Shown: in pieces, positions 1 to 8,968 of the stretch | How positions within the stretch are numbered: the stretch's first letter is position 1 | Layout: the number at the start of each line of letters is the position of its first letter | Origin: JASHPR01 sp963729365 | GTDB taxonomy: Bacteria > Actinomycetota > Actinomycetes > Streptosporangiales > Streptosporangiaceae | DNA: 64,000 bases | Assembly (NCBI GenBank): GCA_963729365.1 | Contig: CAVSNQ010000013.1 | Coordinates: 1,178,001-1,242,000 of the forward strand | Direction of reading: 5' to 3' | Program-made: the position numbers and the translations under genes | The notes under the pieces: generated by a model | Seen by the model: the letters and a program-made list of their open reading frames with translations, nothing else | Databases searched by the model: none | What the model was told of the DNA's origin: nothing

Positions 1-299
1 CCGAGGTACGGGTTGATCGCCCGGCCGACCCACTCGAACGAGGCGCCGCAGTTGGCGTTCCACATGTTCAGCCGGCGATAGGCGTTGGCGATGATGATCA
101 TGGGAATCGCCGTCAGGATGATGATCGGCCCGGTGCCGTAGGCGGTCGCCGCGGCCAGCGCGGCGATCGTCAGCCCGACCGAAGCCGCCGGGGCCGAGGA
201 CGCCATTCCGATGACGGTGTCCTGCGCCACCCCGATCGCATCGGGCTCGAGCCTGGCCCCGGAAGCCGGCTTGGTTCCTACGACGGATTGTTCAGTCAT
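1..299 (-). CDS. APC family amino acid permease, N-terminal part (cut by window edge)
   Basis: The ATG-initiated frame runs off the left edge, so only about 99 residues are visible. After a hydrophilic N-terminus (MTEQSVVGTKPA) come two hydrophobic stretches, around residues 34-52 and 54-70, and then the segment NCGASFEWVGRAINPYLG. That motif is typical of the region after the first helices in APC-superfamily amino-acid and polyamine permeases of actinobacteria, which work as proton-coupled importers or exchangers in the cytoplasmic membrane. The substrate cannot be told from this part. A decayed aminotransferase fragment nearby on the same strand suggests an amino-acid or amine catabolic context, which is inference. 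Confidence 0.8.
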   Translation of the reverse strand, partial: MTEQSVVGTKPASGARLEPDAIGVAQDTVIGMASSAPAASVGLTIAALAAATAYGTGPIIILTAIPMIIIANAYRRLNMWNANCGASFEWVGRAINPYL

Positions 300-839
300 T
301 GTCGTCCTCTCGTACCGGCCTGCGATCTCCAGATGCTCACGCAGGCAGCGGAAGCTGCTCGTTCAATGACGGGGAGGCACCCCCGGGCGCGAGCCTGCAG
401 CGGCTGCGACCCGCGGTTTCCCGTGCTTTTGGGAGTTTTTAGGGTGCCCGATGTGCAGCCCCTCGCCCGCGCGTTGGCACAACATGGAACCCCCACGCGA
501 TCAGCAACGTCACCGGTCAGAGCGCGATTCTCTATGCAGGAGGTGCCGCCGATGCTGTCGGGCCGACGGAACCCTCACGGGATCATAGCGGCTATTTTCG
601 GATAGGGAACGACAAGCACTACGAGTTCACCATTTTGTGATAGGTGCCGTGGCTCCGACCCAGATCCAGGTCGTTTCTGGGTACAAATCAGAATAATTCC
701 GGCATACGCCGACGCGCCCGCGCCGTCGTCAAGCCCGCGATTCCCGGGAGCCAGTGAACAGCCGCCGCGCGCCCGGCCCGAGAGAGCAACCGAGCCCCGG
801 AATACCATATATAAAGGACACCGGATCGCCTGCAGATCT
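300..839. other. Non-coding stretch upstream of the permease
   Basis: No frame here has both a convincing start and protein-like composition. The open frames on both strands are Arg/Pro/Ala-rich, as expected by chance at this GC content, and match no family I recognise. The part next to position 299 should hold the permease promoter, but I could not identify convincing -35/-10 elements. Confidence 0.5.
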
Positions 840-1101
840 TATTCCGGGCGGCCCCCGTCACCGATCCCCGAGCGGGCCCCGGCCATGGCCATCGCCCGGT
901 CCAGGATGTCGACCGCCAGGCCGATGCTCTCCTTCTCGATCATGAGCGAGGGGATGCGCTGGAACCGTTGTCGTGGTAGCCACCCTTTCGGACAGCAGGC
1001 CCGCGCGCACGCAGCAGCCGAGCATCCAGCTGGCTTCCCCGCTGGCCGACTCCTTGGCCGCGCGGTCCCGGACGAACTCCGGGCCGACGAACAGGCCGCG
1101 G
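840..1101 (-). pseudogene. Decayed C-terminal fragment of a class III PLP aminotransferase
   Basis: Reading the minus strand, one frame gives ARGLFVGPEFVRDRAAKE and MLGCCVRAGLL, a second gives KGGYHDN, and a third gives RFQRIPSLMIEKESIGLAVD followed by a stop. In that order these form the last ~85 residues of an ornithine/GABA-type class III aminotransferase (ARGL-G-EFV-D...KGG...NR-Q-IPSL-I...AVDILD-A). Two compensating single-base shifts within about 20 bases (near 985-1010) and the absence of the rest of the enzyme, including the PLP lysine, argue for genuine decay. No function is expected. Confidence 0.7.
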
Positions 1102-1123
1102 GCGTCGATCCGGCCCCGCGCAC

Positions 1124-1161
1124 GCGGACCTCCGCAGCAGAAGCGGACCTCCGCAGCAGAA
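1124..1161. repeat. Tandem duplication, 2 x 19 bp
   Basis: Two perfect adjacent copies of a 19-base unit beginning gcggacctccgc. They lie just beyond the point where homology to aminotransferases stops, so the duplication may mark one edge of the deletion that truncated that gene. Confidence 0.85.
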
Positions 1162-1750
1162 TTCGTGCTTAGTTCGCGGGGGCAACCATACGGGGCAGTT
1201 GCCGGAGGCGGATGAGAATCCGGGCATCACCGGGAAAGATCGACGGGACCGTTGCCTCGGCTGACCGGGAATGGCGCCGGGGGGCCTGCCGTCATCGCCT
1301 GGCCTAGGGCTGGTGCGATTTACCACGCGGCCCGCATGCACTGGCGTCGACCTTCCGCGGGTAAGCGGGATGTACCGCTGAGCGACCTTCTGCCCGGAAC
1401 CGACCGGAAAGAAACAGGCAGTCATGTACTGTACCGACGGGAAGCATTCATCCCACCGTGGGAGCCACGTTGACGCAGCGGTCTTGCTATCCGCGGGCCG
1501 CAGAGCGTGGTCGTATCAGGATTCCTTACCGTCGCGGCCGTCAGCCGGGCCTCCGCAGTGCGGACCTTTGCCAGCGGAACACGCCGGGCCCGGAGTCCGC
1601 TGACTGCCGGTCCCCCGGCCTGCTGCGGGCCGGGGGGATGGCTGCGGTGGCGTCGGCCGCGAAGGCCCCTGGCGGTGAGATCGAGCGGGGCGGGCAGGCA
1701 TGCCACCCGGCCACGGCAGCGGCCAGCGATCCGGATCGAGGAGTGACCAC
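1162..1750. other. Non-coding stretch upstream of the first conservon operon
   Basis: No supportable gene on either strand. Open frames overlap each other in several frames with random-looking composition. The cvn1 promoter should lie in the right-hand part. The only clear signal is the ribosome-binding GAGGAG at about 1738-1743. Confidence 0.5.
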
Positions 1751-3738
1751 ATGGGTTCGCACATGATGCCGGGCCGGGAGCGGTGGCGCGCGACGCGCCG
1801 CTCGATACGGTTCACCATGGCCGCGATCTTGGCCGTCCCGATCGTTGCCGTGATCATCATGTGGGGACTTGCAGGCTTCACCATCAGCGCCGCGCTCGCC
1901 GGCCACAGCCAGGCCCAGCATGGCACGGTGCTGATCAGGATCGCCCTGGCTGCGGCGATCGGCCTGGTAGCGACCCTCGTCGCGGCCGTTGTCATGGGAT
2001 GGTTCGCACGCCGGCTCGCCAAGGACGTCGCCAGCATTGAGCTAACGGCCCGGCGCTTCGCTGACCAGCAATTGCCTCAGCTTGTCGAGCGTCTGCGCCG
2101 CGGGGACGAGGTCGATCTGGAGAGCGAGCTCCCGCCGCCGCCCCGGGCGAGAATCACCGAGCTCGCCCGCGCCGCCGCGGCCCTGGCCAGCGTGCAGCGT
2201 ACCGCGGTAACTGCCGCCACCACAGAAACCAGCCTGCGCAGCGGGATCAGCCAGGTCTTCGTGAGCCTGGCGCGGCGAAGCCAGTCGCTGCTGCAGCGGC
2301 AGCTGCACCTGCTGGACGACCTGGAACGAAAGGCCGCCGACCCCGGGGCGCTGGCTGACCTCTTCCCGCTTGACCACCTCACCACCCGGATGCGCCGCCA
2401 CGCCGAGGGCCTGATCATCCTGTCCGGTGCCGTGCCCGGACGGGCATGGAGTAGTCCGGTACCTGTCATCGACGTCATCCGCGGCGCCATTGCCGAGGTG
2501 GAGGACTATAAGCGGATCGCTGTGGTCACCAATGCCGAAGACATGGTGGCAGGCTCGGCCGTTGCCGACATGATTCACCTGCTGGCCGAGTTGATTGAGA
2601 ATGCGGCCCTCTTTTCCCCGTCCGGCACGCGCGTGGAGGTCAGGGCAGAGCGAGTCGGCAACGGCTTTGCCTTTGAGATCGAAGACCGCGGCCTGGGCAT
2701 CAAGCCCGAGGATTTGGACGCGATCAACCAGCAACTGAGCAGCCCGACGGATTTCGACCTGGCCAATGCCGACCAGCTTGGCCTGTTCGTGGTCAGCTGG
2801 CTGGCCGCCCGGCACGGGCTGCGCGTCTTCCTGCGTCCGTCTCCCTATGGCGGGATCACGGCGATCGTTGTCATGCCGAAGAGCATGATCACGCCGGAAG
2901 CCGGGGCACCGCCCATCGCGCAGCTAGCGGGCGGCTCGGCGGGGGCCAGGCGCGCGGACGATCTGCAGCTTGCCCTGACCGGCAGACAGGTGTGGCGAAC
3001 GCCGCCCGCCGCTGGCGGCGTCCCGGCTCAGCCAGACGCCAGCCGGAGCCCGGCCGGTGCCAGCCCGGCCCAGGCGGGCGCCGACTCGGGACCGCTAGGC
3101 GCTGGCCCAGGCCCGCTGACCGTTCCTGGCCGAGGCGCCGATCGCAGCCCGGCAGACGATGCCACCGGACCGATCACCGGCCCCGGCCAGCCGGTCTTCC
3201 CCGGCCAGCCGGCCTTGCCCGCCCAGCCGGTCTTCCCCGGCCAGCCGGTCTCCCCCGCCCAGCCGGCCTTCCCCGGCCAGCCGGCCTTCCCCGCCCAGCC
3301 GGTCGTGCCCGCCCAGCCGGCCTTCCCCGGCCAGCCGGTCGTGCCCGCCCAGCCGGCCTTCCCCGGCCAGCCGGCCTTCCCCGCCCACCGGCCGTGCCCG
3401 CCCAGCCGGCCTTCCCCGGCCAGCCGGCCTTCCCCGCCCAGCCGGTCTCCCCCGTCCAGCCAAGCGCCGCCAGTTCGGATGCGGGCACGCACCGTGGCTT
3501 GCCGCGCCGCGTCCGTCAGGCGAACCTGTCCCCGCATCTACGCCAGAGCGCATCGTCTGCGACCACCGCTCCATCCCGTGGCGCCGAAGCCCGTTCGCCG
3601 GAACAGGCCAAGAACCTGATGGCCTCCCTGCAGAGCGGATGGGAGCGTGGCCGGGAGGCTGAGGTGCCGGATTCGGAGGCCACGACCAGGCGAGACGCGG
3701 GCGACAGCACGCTGGAGGCACCACAGGAGGAAGCGTGA
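1751..3738 (+). CDS. cvnA: CvnA1: conservon histidine-kinase-like sensor ATPase (one-base frameshift in repeat)
   Basis: First gene of a cvnABCD conservon, a membrane complex thought to act like a G-protein-coupled sensor in actinomycetes. The ATG follows GAGGAG at 7 nt. Helices at about residues 22-43 and 60-84 leave only ~16 residues outside, so there is no periplasmic sensor domain. Then come a HAMP-like stretch, the conserved DHLTTRMRRH (about 208-217) and an HATPase_c domain with ELIENA (281-286) and EDRGLGI (311-317). A Pro/Gln repeat follows. As printed, the frame ends at 3619, but adding one G between 3387 and 3388 keeps the repeat in phase and restores the conserved CvnA tail (VRQANLSPHLRQ, LMASLQSGWERGR) ending at 3738, next to cvnB. 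The restored product is 662 aa; the printed frame gives 622 aa. Confidence 0.88.
3182..3468 (+). repeat. 18-bp minisatellite encoding P-(A/G)-Q-P-x-x units in CvnA1
   Basis: About 16 imperfect copies of an 18-base unit encode hexapeptides such as PGQPAF, PAQPVF and PAQPVV. This makes a proline-rich, probably disordered linker between the ATPase domain and the conserved C-terminal tail. One unit lacks a single G (CAC for CAG-C at 3386-3388), which causes the apparent frameshift. Such arrays gain and lose units by slippage and are also prone to assembly error. Confidence 0.9.
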
Positions 3739-4166
3739 TGGACCCGTTCGGAGCGAATTCGGCTGGCCAGGAGCTTAGCTGGCTGCTCGACGACCTCGCC
3801 GGCCGCGTAGACCACATCGAGCAAGCCGTGATCCTGTCTCGAGACGGCCTGACCATCGCCGCCTCCCACAGCCTGAGCCGCGAGGACGCCGAGCATCTGT
3901 CCGCGCTGGCCGCCGGCGTGCAGAGCCTGGCCAGGGGGGCGGGCGAGCACTTCAGGCTGGGCGGGGTCCGGCAGACCATCATCGAGCTTGATCAAGCGTT
4001 CCTGTTCGTCACCGCGGCGGGTCACGGTAGCTGCCTGGCGGTGATGTGCCCGGCCAGCGCAGACGCTGGCCTCATCGCCTATGAGATGGCAATGCTGGTC
4101 AAGCGGGCCGGCCCGCACCTCGTCGCGCAGCCCAGACTCGCCGCCCGCCAGATGCCGGCTGAGTGA
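3738..4166 (+). CDS. cvnB: CvnB1: roadblock/LC7 domain protein of conservon 1
   Basis: 142-residue single-domain roadblock/LC7 protein (ELSWLLDDLAGRVDHIEQAV, then VILSRDGLTIAAS). CvnB proteins are cytoplasmic MglB-like partners of the CvnD GTPase and are thought to scaffold the CvnA/C/D complex. I chose the ATG that overlaps the cvnA1 stop (TGATG), with AGGAGG 7 nt upstream. A GTG three bases earlier would sit too close to that site. cvnC1 starts 6 nt downstream, so translation is probably coupled along the operon. Confidence 0.93.
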   Translation: MDPFGANSAGQELSWLLDDLAGRVDHIEQAVILSRDGLTIAASHSLSREDAEHLSALAAGVQSLARGAGEHFRLGGVRQTIIELDQAFLFVTAAGHGSCLAVMCPASADAGLIAYEMAMLVKRAGPHLVAQPRLAARQMPAE

Positions 4167-4172
4167 ACCGCT

Positions 4173-4553
4173 ATGCGCGGGGACAGCAAATGGCTCGACC
4201 GGGAAGCCGGCCCGGTCGTACGGCCGTACGCGCTGACCGGCGGCCGGACCGAGCCGGCCGGCGACGCGGTGCTCGACCTGATCGCGGTCATTGCCGCGTC
4301 CGGGCCGCCTCCCACGCCTGCCGAATCGCCGCGGCTCAACCCGGAGCACCGCAAGCTGCTCAGCCTGTGCCAGCTGCCCATTACGGTCGCCGATATCGCG
4401 GCCGACATGACACTGCCACTCGGCGTAGTCCGCGTCCTGCTGGCCGACCTGATCCAGCAGGACATGATCACCGTGCTGCCGCCGCGAGCCGTGCGACCCC
4501 AGGTGAGCACCGACCTGCTCAAGGAGGTACTCGATGGGCTCCGCTCCCTCTGA
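4173..4553 (+). CDS. cvnC: CvnC1: DUF742 protein of conservon 1
   Basis: 126 residues with the DUF742 signature: WLDREAGPVVRPYALTGGRT at the N-terminus and a winged-helix-like half (LPITVADIAADMTLPLGVVR, LLADLIQQDMI). The biochemical role of CvnC is unproven; it binds the other conservon proteins in the Streptomyces model. Its end overlaps the cvnD1 start by 20 bases, and an AAGGAGG inside its last codons serves cvnD1. Confidence 0.93.
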   Translation: MRGDSKWLDREAGPVVRPYALTGGRTEPAGDAVLDLIAVIAASGPPPTPAESPRLNPEHRKLLSLCQLPITVADIAADMTLPLGVVRVLLADLIQQDMITVLPPRAVRPQVSTDLLKEVLDGLRSL

Positions 4554-5229
4554 CGACACGGCCGACCGCGGCCGGCTCACCCCCTTTAAGATCCTCATCG
4601 CGGGCGGGTTCGGCGTGGGCAAGACCACGATGGTCGGCGCGATCAGCGAGATCCGGCCATTGCGCACCGAGGAGGCCCTGACCCAGGTGAGCGTCGGCGT
4701 CGACGACCTCAGCGGGGTAGGCGGTAAGACCACGACCACGGTGGCCATGGACTTCGGCCGGATCACGATGACCAGGCATCTTGTCCTGTACCTGTTCGGA
4801 ACCCCGGGTCAGGACCGCTTCTGGTTCATGTGGGACGACCTGTCCTACGGTGCGCTCGGCGCCGTGGTCCTCGCCGACACCCGCCGGCTCAGCGACTGCT
4901 TTCCGGCCGTGGATTACTTCGAGCGGCGCCAACTGCCGTTCATCGTGGCTATCAACGCCTTCGATGGCGCGCCCCGCTACGATCCCGAGGACGTCCGCAT
5001 CGCGCTGGACCTGGACCCGTACGTCCCGGCCCTGCTGTGCGACGCCCGGCAACGCGCCTCGGTCAAGCAGGTCCTGATCACACTCGTCGAGCACGTCCTC
5101 GCCGGCGTACCCGACGGCCAGCAGGTGGTTCGCGATCCCGGCCCGGTCAGCCGGCCGTCCTTATCGGTCCGCGGCAGCGCGGGCTCTGCTCTCCTGATCG
5201 AGCTAACCGACGCGCTTACGGCGCTCTAG
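4534..5229 (+). CDS. cvnD: CvnD1: conservon small GTPase
   Basis: 231-residue Ras-like GTPase of the actinobacterial CvnD/MglA-related group. G1 is GGFGVGKTT, the switch region is TTTVAMDFGRI, G3 is FGTPGQDRF (TPGQ in place of the usual DxxG), the G4 position reads INAFDG, and G5-like CDARQRAS is present. It should bind GTP in a complex with CvnB1 at the membrane. The C-terminal ~35 residues (after LVEHVLAG) form a tail absent from CvnD2. The gene closes the operon; the next ~215 bases are intergenic. Confidence 0.93.
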   Translation: MGSAPSDDTADRGRLTPFKILIAGGFGVGKTTMVGAISEIRPLRTEEALTQVSVGVDDLSGVGGKTTTTVAMDFGRITMTRHLVLYLFGTPGQDRFWFMWDDLSYGALGAVVLADTRRLSDCFPAVDYFERRQLPFIVAINAFDGAPRYDPEDVRIALDLDPYVPALLCDARQRASVKQVLITLVEHVLAGVPDGQQVVRDPGPVSRPSLSVRGSAGSALLIELTDALTAL

Positions 5230-5354
5230 ACAATTACCTTAAAGAATAATTAAATTCGCCAATCCTGACGAATCGTGCAGGCAAGATGCGAGAGGGGAAA
5301 CGCACGATAGTACCGGCCTGACCCGAACTTGACCAGTTTCGCTAGTGATCTTCG

Positions 5355-5367
5355 TAACAGGCTGTTA
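5355..5367. promoter_or_regulatory. Perfect 13-bp dyad upstream of cvnA2, candidate operator
   Basis: TAACAG-G-CTGTTA is a perfect inverted repeat around a central G, flanked by further partial symmetry (GATCTT at 5347-5352, AAGATC at 5367-5372). A TTGACC at 5329-5334 lies just upstream and could be a -35, but I see no good -10 at the right distance. An AT-rich island at about 5229-5263 precedes it. The dyad sits in the only spacer between the two conservons, so it may control the second operon. This is inference. Confidence 0.45.
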
Positions 5368-5443
5368 AGATCACAAACCTTCCACCGGAGTCTCCCGGAC
5401 AACAGCGAGTTCGCTGGTCACTTCTCACTCCGAGGCCACAGTC

Positions 5444-8128
5444 ATGGGTTTGCGCCGCCGGTCCATACGCCTGAGGATCGTCCTCCTCGTTGCCATCCCG
5501 ATCCTCTCCCTGATCGGGCTGTATGCCTTCGCCGCGACGATTACCGCCAGCGACGCCATCAACCTGGCCAGGTCACGGACGCTGAAGGACACCATTGGCA
5601 CGCCGACAGGCAACCTGGAGGCGCAGATCGATACCGAGCGCCTGCTGGCGGTCGTCTACCTGGCCGCGCCACTGCCCTCGAACCTGGCCACGCTGCGTGC
5701 GCAGGAGAGCAAGACCGAGGCGGCCCAGAAGGCGTTCGAGAACGCCGCCGCCACCACCATGGGCAGCGCTGCCCCGGCGGAGCAGCAGGCGGTTGCCGGC
5801 CTGCTCAAGGCCGTGGCGGGCCTGTCGAAACTACGCTCCGAGATCGCATCCGTGACCATCAGCAGGCCTCAGGCGATCAATGCGTACAGCAACATCGTCT
5901 CCGCCGCTGACACCGTGCTGAATCAGGCCGTCCTGCAGGAGTCCAACGTCCCGCTGGCGACCCAGGCACTCGCATTGGTCAGGACGGCCAGGTCCGAGGA
6001 GATACTCCTGCAGGAGGACGGGCTCGTGAACGGGGACGCGATCGCGCGGACGTTCTCGGTCGCCGACCGCCAGCAATTCGCCCAGCAGGTGGGGGCTCGC
6101 CGGGCCCTGTATGCGGTGTCCCTGGCGGACCTACAGCCGACCTACCGGGCCTACTACCTCAGGGACATCAACCCGCAGGCATCGGCCGCGCTGGCCGCGC
6201 TCGAGAACAAGATCATCGATGACAACCGCCCAGGGCACGTTCCGCCGGTGTCACTCCCGGACTGGAACCTGGCCGCCGGCGCGGTCTCGGCCGGGCTCTC
6301 GAACGCGAGCACGCAGGCGGCGACCGAGCTGACCATGCAGGCGCAGCCAGTCGCCAATGCCACCTTCCTCCGGCTCTACCTGGTTGGCGGCCTCGGGCTG
6401 CTGGCCATCATCCTCTCGATCCTCATGTCGGTCTGGATCGGCCGCGGTCTCGTGCGGCAACTGGCCGCGCTCCGGCGGTCGGCCCTGGATCTGGCCAACC
6501 AGCGCTTGCCCAGCGTCATGGAGCGGCTGCGCGCCGGCCAGGAGGTCGACGTGGCCGCGGAGGCACCGCCGATGGAGTCCAGCCCCGACGAGATCGGGCA
6601 GGTCACGGAGGCCTTCAATGCCGTGCAACGGTCGGCGGTGGAGGCGGCCGTCGACGAGGCGCGGCTTCGCCGCGGCGTCAGCGACGTCTTCCGTAACCTG
6701 GCCAGGCGCAGCCAGTCGCTGCTGCACCGCCAGCTCGCACTGCTCGACGCCATGGAACGCCGGGCGAGCGAGCCCGAGGAGCTGGAGGACCTGTTCCGGA
6801 TCGACCACCTCACGACCCGGATGCGCAGGCATTCGGAGGGCCTGATCATCCTGTCCGGCGAGTCGCCCGGGCGGGGCTGGCGCCACCCGGTGCCGTTCGT
6901 CGACGTGCTGCGCGCGGCGGTCGCCGAAGTCGAGGACTACACGCGGATCAGGGTCACCGTGGGGACCCGCGCGGCGCTCATCGGCCCGGCCGTGGCCGAC
7001 GTCATCCATATGATCGCCGAGCTCGCCGAGAACGCGACGATCTACTCGCCGCCCTCTACCCCGGTCCGGGTCCACGGCGACGTGGTCGGCCGGGGGTTCG
7101 CCGTGGAGATCGAAGACCGCGGTCTCGGCATCAGCGAAGAGAAGCTGGCCGAGATCAATAACAACTTCGCGCATCCGCCGCAGTTTGACCTTTCCGGAAG
7201 TGAGCAGCTCGGCCTCTTCGTGGCCGGGCAGCTGGCCAGGCGGCACGACATCCGGATTACCCTGCAGGGCTCGCCCTTTGGCGGAACGACCGCCATCGTG
7301 CTGATCCCGAACGCCCTGGTGGTCAGCGAGGGCGCCTACGCCGCCGAGGTCTCGGAGCCGCCTGCGGGCGAGCGCCCGATCCGGCTGGCCAGCCGGCACG
7401 CCACGCTGAACCACGGCATCATTGCGGAGCCCGCGCTGGCCCAGCCGAGCGCGCTGATGCCGGCCGCTGAAACGATGCCGCGCCCGGTGGCCGGCTTGCC
7501 GCCCGGCGCCCCGGCCGGCCTGCCGTCGGCCGACGCGACCTCGGCGGATATGCCGTGGGCCGACACGACCGCCGCGGGTACGCCGTGGGCCGACACGACC
7601 GCCGCGGGTACGCCATGGGCCGAGCCGCCCCCGGGGGACGCCGCACCGGCGCCTGCGGCCGAGGCGGACAGCGTGTTCACGCCCCGCCGCCCACGCCAGC
7701 AACCCGCGGCGGCAGGCAGCGTGTTCGTGTTCGGGGACAGCCAGCCGCAGAGCCAGCCCGACCGCTCTGACACCGCCGAGTTCGTGTTCGGGGGCAGCAA
7801 GCCGCAGACCCAGCCCGACAGCTCCGAGACCGCTAACGCCTCCGACGCGCGGATCAGCACCGCCGAGCTGGCCGAGCTGGGCCTGCCCGTCCGGGTTCGC
7901 CAGGCCAGCCTGGCCCCGCAACTGCGCGACGGCGGAGCGCTCGGAGCCGACGGCGCCGAGAGGGTCGCGAGCGCACCGTCCCCTGAGGCCGCGCGGAGCA
8001 CAATGACGGCGCTGCAGAGAGGCTGGGAGCGCGGCCGCTACATTTCCGGATCCGTGATGCCGCCGTCCGACCCGACTCTGAACACAGAGGCCAGCGGGAA
8101 CGGCGGCGAGCAGCAAGGCGATGATTGA
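5444..8128 (+). CDS. cvnA: CvnA2: conservon sensor with extracellular NIT-type domain
   Basis: 894-residue conservon sensor. Helix 1 is at about residues 11-34. A ~275-residue outside region rich in Ala and Ser follows, resembling the nitrate/nitrite-sensing (NIT) helical domain, and helix 2 is at about 310-332 (LYLVGGLGLLAIILSILM). Then come HAMP, DHLTTRMRRH near 453, and HATPase_c with ELAENA near 525 and EDRGLGI near 557. The conserved CvnA tail is intact (VRQASLAPQLR, STMTALQRGWERGR). The ATG has GAGG 8 nt upstream. Unlike CvnA1 this protein has a real input domain, so the two conservons probably sense different things. The ligand is unknown. Confidence 0.93.
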   Translation: MGLRRRSIRLRIVLLVAIPILSLIGLYAFAATITASDAINLARSRTLKDTIGTPTGNLEAQIDTERLLAVVYLAAPLPSNLATLRAQESKTEAAQKAFENAAATTMGSAAPAEQQAVAGLLKAVAGLSKLRSEIASVTISRPQAINAYSNIVSAADTVLNQAVLQESNVPLATQALALVRTARSEEILLQEDGLVNGDAIARTFSVADRQQFAQQVGARRALYAVSLADLQPTYRAYYLRDINPQASAALAALENKIIDDNRPGHVPPVSLPDWNLAAGAVSAGLSNASTQAATELTMQAQPVANATFLRLYLVGGLGLLAIILSILMSVWIGRGLVRQLAALRRSALDLANQRLPSVMERLRAGQEVDVAAEAPPMESSPDEIGQVTEAFNAVQRSAVEAAVDEARLRRGVSDVFRNLARRSQSLLHRQLALLDAMERRASEPEELEDLFRIDHLTTRMRRHSEGLIILSGESPGRGWRHPVPFVDVLRAAVAEVEDYTRIRVTVGTRAALIGPAVADVIHMIAELAENATIYSPPSTPVRVHGDVVGRGFAVEIEDRGLGISEEKLAEINNNFAHPPQFDLSGSEQLGLFVAGQLARRHDIRITLQGSPFGGTTAIVLIPNALVVSEGAYAAEVSEPPAGERPIRLASRHATLNHGIIAEPALAQPSALMPAAETMPRPVAGLPPGAPAGLPSADATSADMPWADTTAAGTPWADTTAAGTPWAEPPPGDAAPAPAAEADSVFTPRRPRQQPAAAGSVFVFGDSQPQSQPDRSDTAEFVFGGSKPQTQPDSSETANASDARISTAELAELGLPVRVRQASLAPQLRDGGALGADGAERVASAPSPEAARSTMTALQRGWERGRYISGSVMPPSDPTLNTEASGNGGEQQGDD
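7552..7611 (+). repeat. 30-bp direct repeat in the CvnA2 linker
   Basis: Two perfect tandem 30-base copies plus a partial third encode the decapeptide PWADTTAAGT, in the linker between the ATPase domain and the conserved C-terminal tail. This is the same location as the hexapeptide array of CvnA1, although the repeat sequences are unrelated. Confidence 0.9.
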
Positions 8129-8173
8129 CACTGCGGGCCTGCCGCGGAGTCGGGAGCGGTAGAGGGGGAGTAC

Positions 8174-8584
8174 GTGAGCCTGGCCAGCGAACTTGACTGG
8201 CTCCTGGACGACCTAGTCGCCAGGGTGGCCTACATCGGCAAGGCCGTGATCCTGTCCCGGGACGGCCTCACGATCGGGTCTTCGGCTGGGCTCAAAAAGG
8301 AGGATGCGGATCACCTCTCCGCGGCCGCGGCCGGTTTCCAGAGCCTGGCCAGGGGGGTAGGCCGGCACTTCGGAGGAGGTCCAGCCCGGCAGATCATCAT
8401 CGAGATGGAGTCCGAATTCCTGTTCGTGACCGCCGCTGGTGAGGGCAGCTGCCTCGCCGTGCTGGCCACGGCCTCGGCTGACGTGGGACTCGTCGCCTAC
8501 GAGATGGCGGTTCTCGTGAAGCGAGTCGGGGAGCACCTCGCCGTCAATCCCAGGCCCGCCAGCTCAACCGCAGAGACGATGTGA
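8174..8584 (+). CDS. cvnB: CvnB2: roadblock/LC7 domain protein of conservon 2
   Basis: 136-residue roadblock/LC7 protein close to CvnB1 (ELDWLLDDLVARVAYIGKAV; VILSRDGLTIGSS; FLFVTAAGEGSCLAVL). The GTG start follows a strong GGGGGAG at 3-9 nt. It begins 45 nt after cvnA2 and ends 6 nt before cvnC2. Its predicted role is to hold and regulate CvnD2. Similarity to CvnB1 is high enough that cross-talk between the two conservons is possible. Confidence 0.93.
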   Translation: MSLASELDWLLDDLVARVAYIGKAVILSRDGLTIGSSAGLKKEDADHLSAAAAGFQSLARGVGRHFGGGPARQIIIEMESEFLFVTAAGEGSCLAVLATASADVGLVAYEMAVLVKRVGEHLAVNPRPASSTAETM

Positions 8585-8590
8585 CCTGGC

Positions 8591-8968
8591 ATGTCCCCGG
8601 CCGACGACAGGTGGCTTGACCGCGACGCCGGGCCCATTGTCCGGCCTTACGCGCTCACCGGCGGCCGGACCCGCCCGAGCGGTGAGACCTTCGATCTGAT
8701 GTCCATGGTCACCGCCGTTCGCGGAGCCCAGGCCAGCACCCACGATCTCGAGCCCGAGCATCTGACCCTGCTGCGCCTGTGCCGCCTCCCGACCTCGGTG
8801 GCTGACCTCGCCGCCGACCTGGATCTCCCGCTCGGCGTGGTCCGCATCCTCCTTTCCGACATGCGGGAACGCAAGCTCATCGCGGTTCATCACCCGGTGC
8901 CGACGCGGCTGACCGATCCACAGCTCCTGAGGGAGGTGGCCGATGGACTTCGCAGGCTCTTATCCTGA
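8591..8968 (+). CDS. cvnC: CvnC2: DUF742 protein of conservon 2
   Basis: 125 residues with DUF742 features matching CvnC1 almost motif for motif: WLDRDAGPIVRPYALTGGRT and LPTSVADLAADLDLPLGVVR. Function beyond conservon membership is not established. The 3' end overlaps the cvnD2 start by 26 bases, the same overlapping arrangement as in operon 1. Confidence 0.93.
   Translation: MSPADDRWLDRDAGPIVRPYALTGGRTRPSGETFDLMSMVTAVRGAQASTHDLEPEHLTLLRLCRLPTSVADLAADLDLPLGVVRILLSDMRERKLIAVHHPVPTRLTDPQLLREVADGLRRLLS

Noticed and set aside
288..605. 105-codon plus-strand frame overlapping the permease start
   Set aside because: No ribosome site, random-like composition, and it overlaps the start region of a recognisable gene.
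6251..8131. Open frame of 626 codons antisense to cvnA2
   Set aside because: Its composition is His/Arg/Gly-rich and it mirrors the codon bias of cvnA2 on the other strand; no domain.
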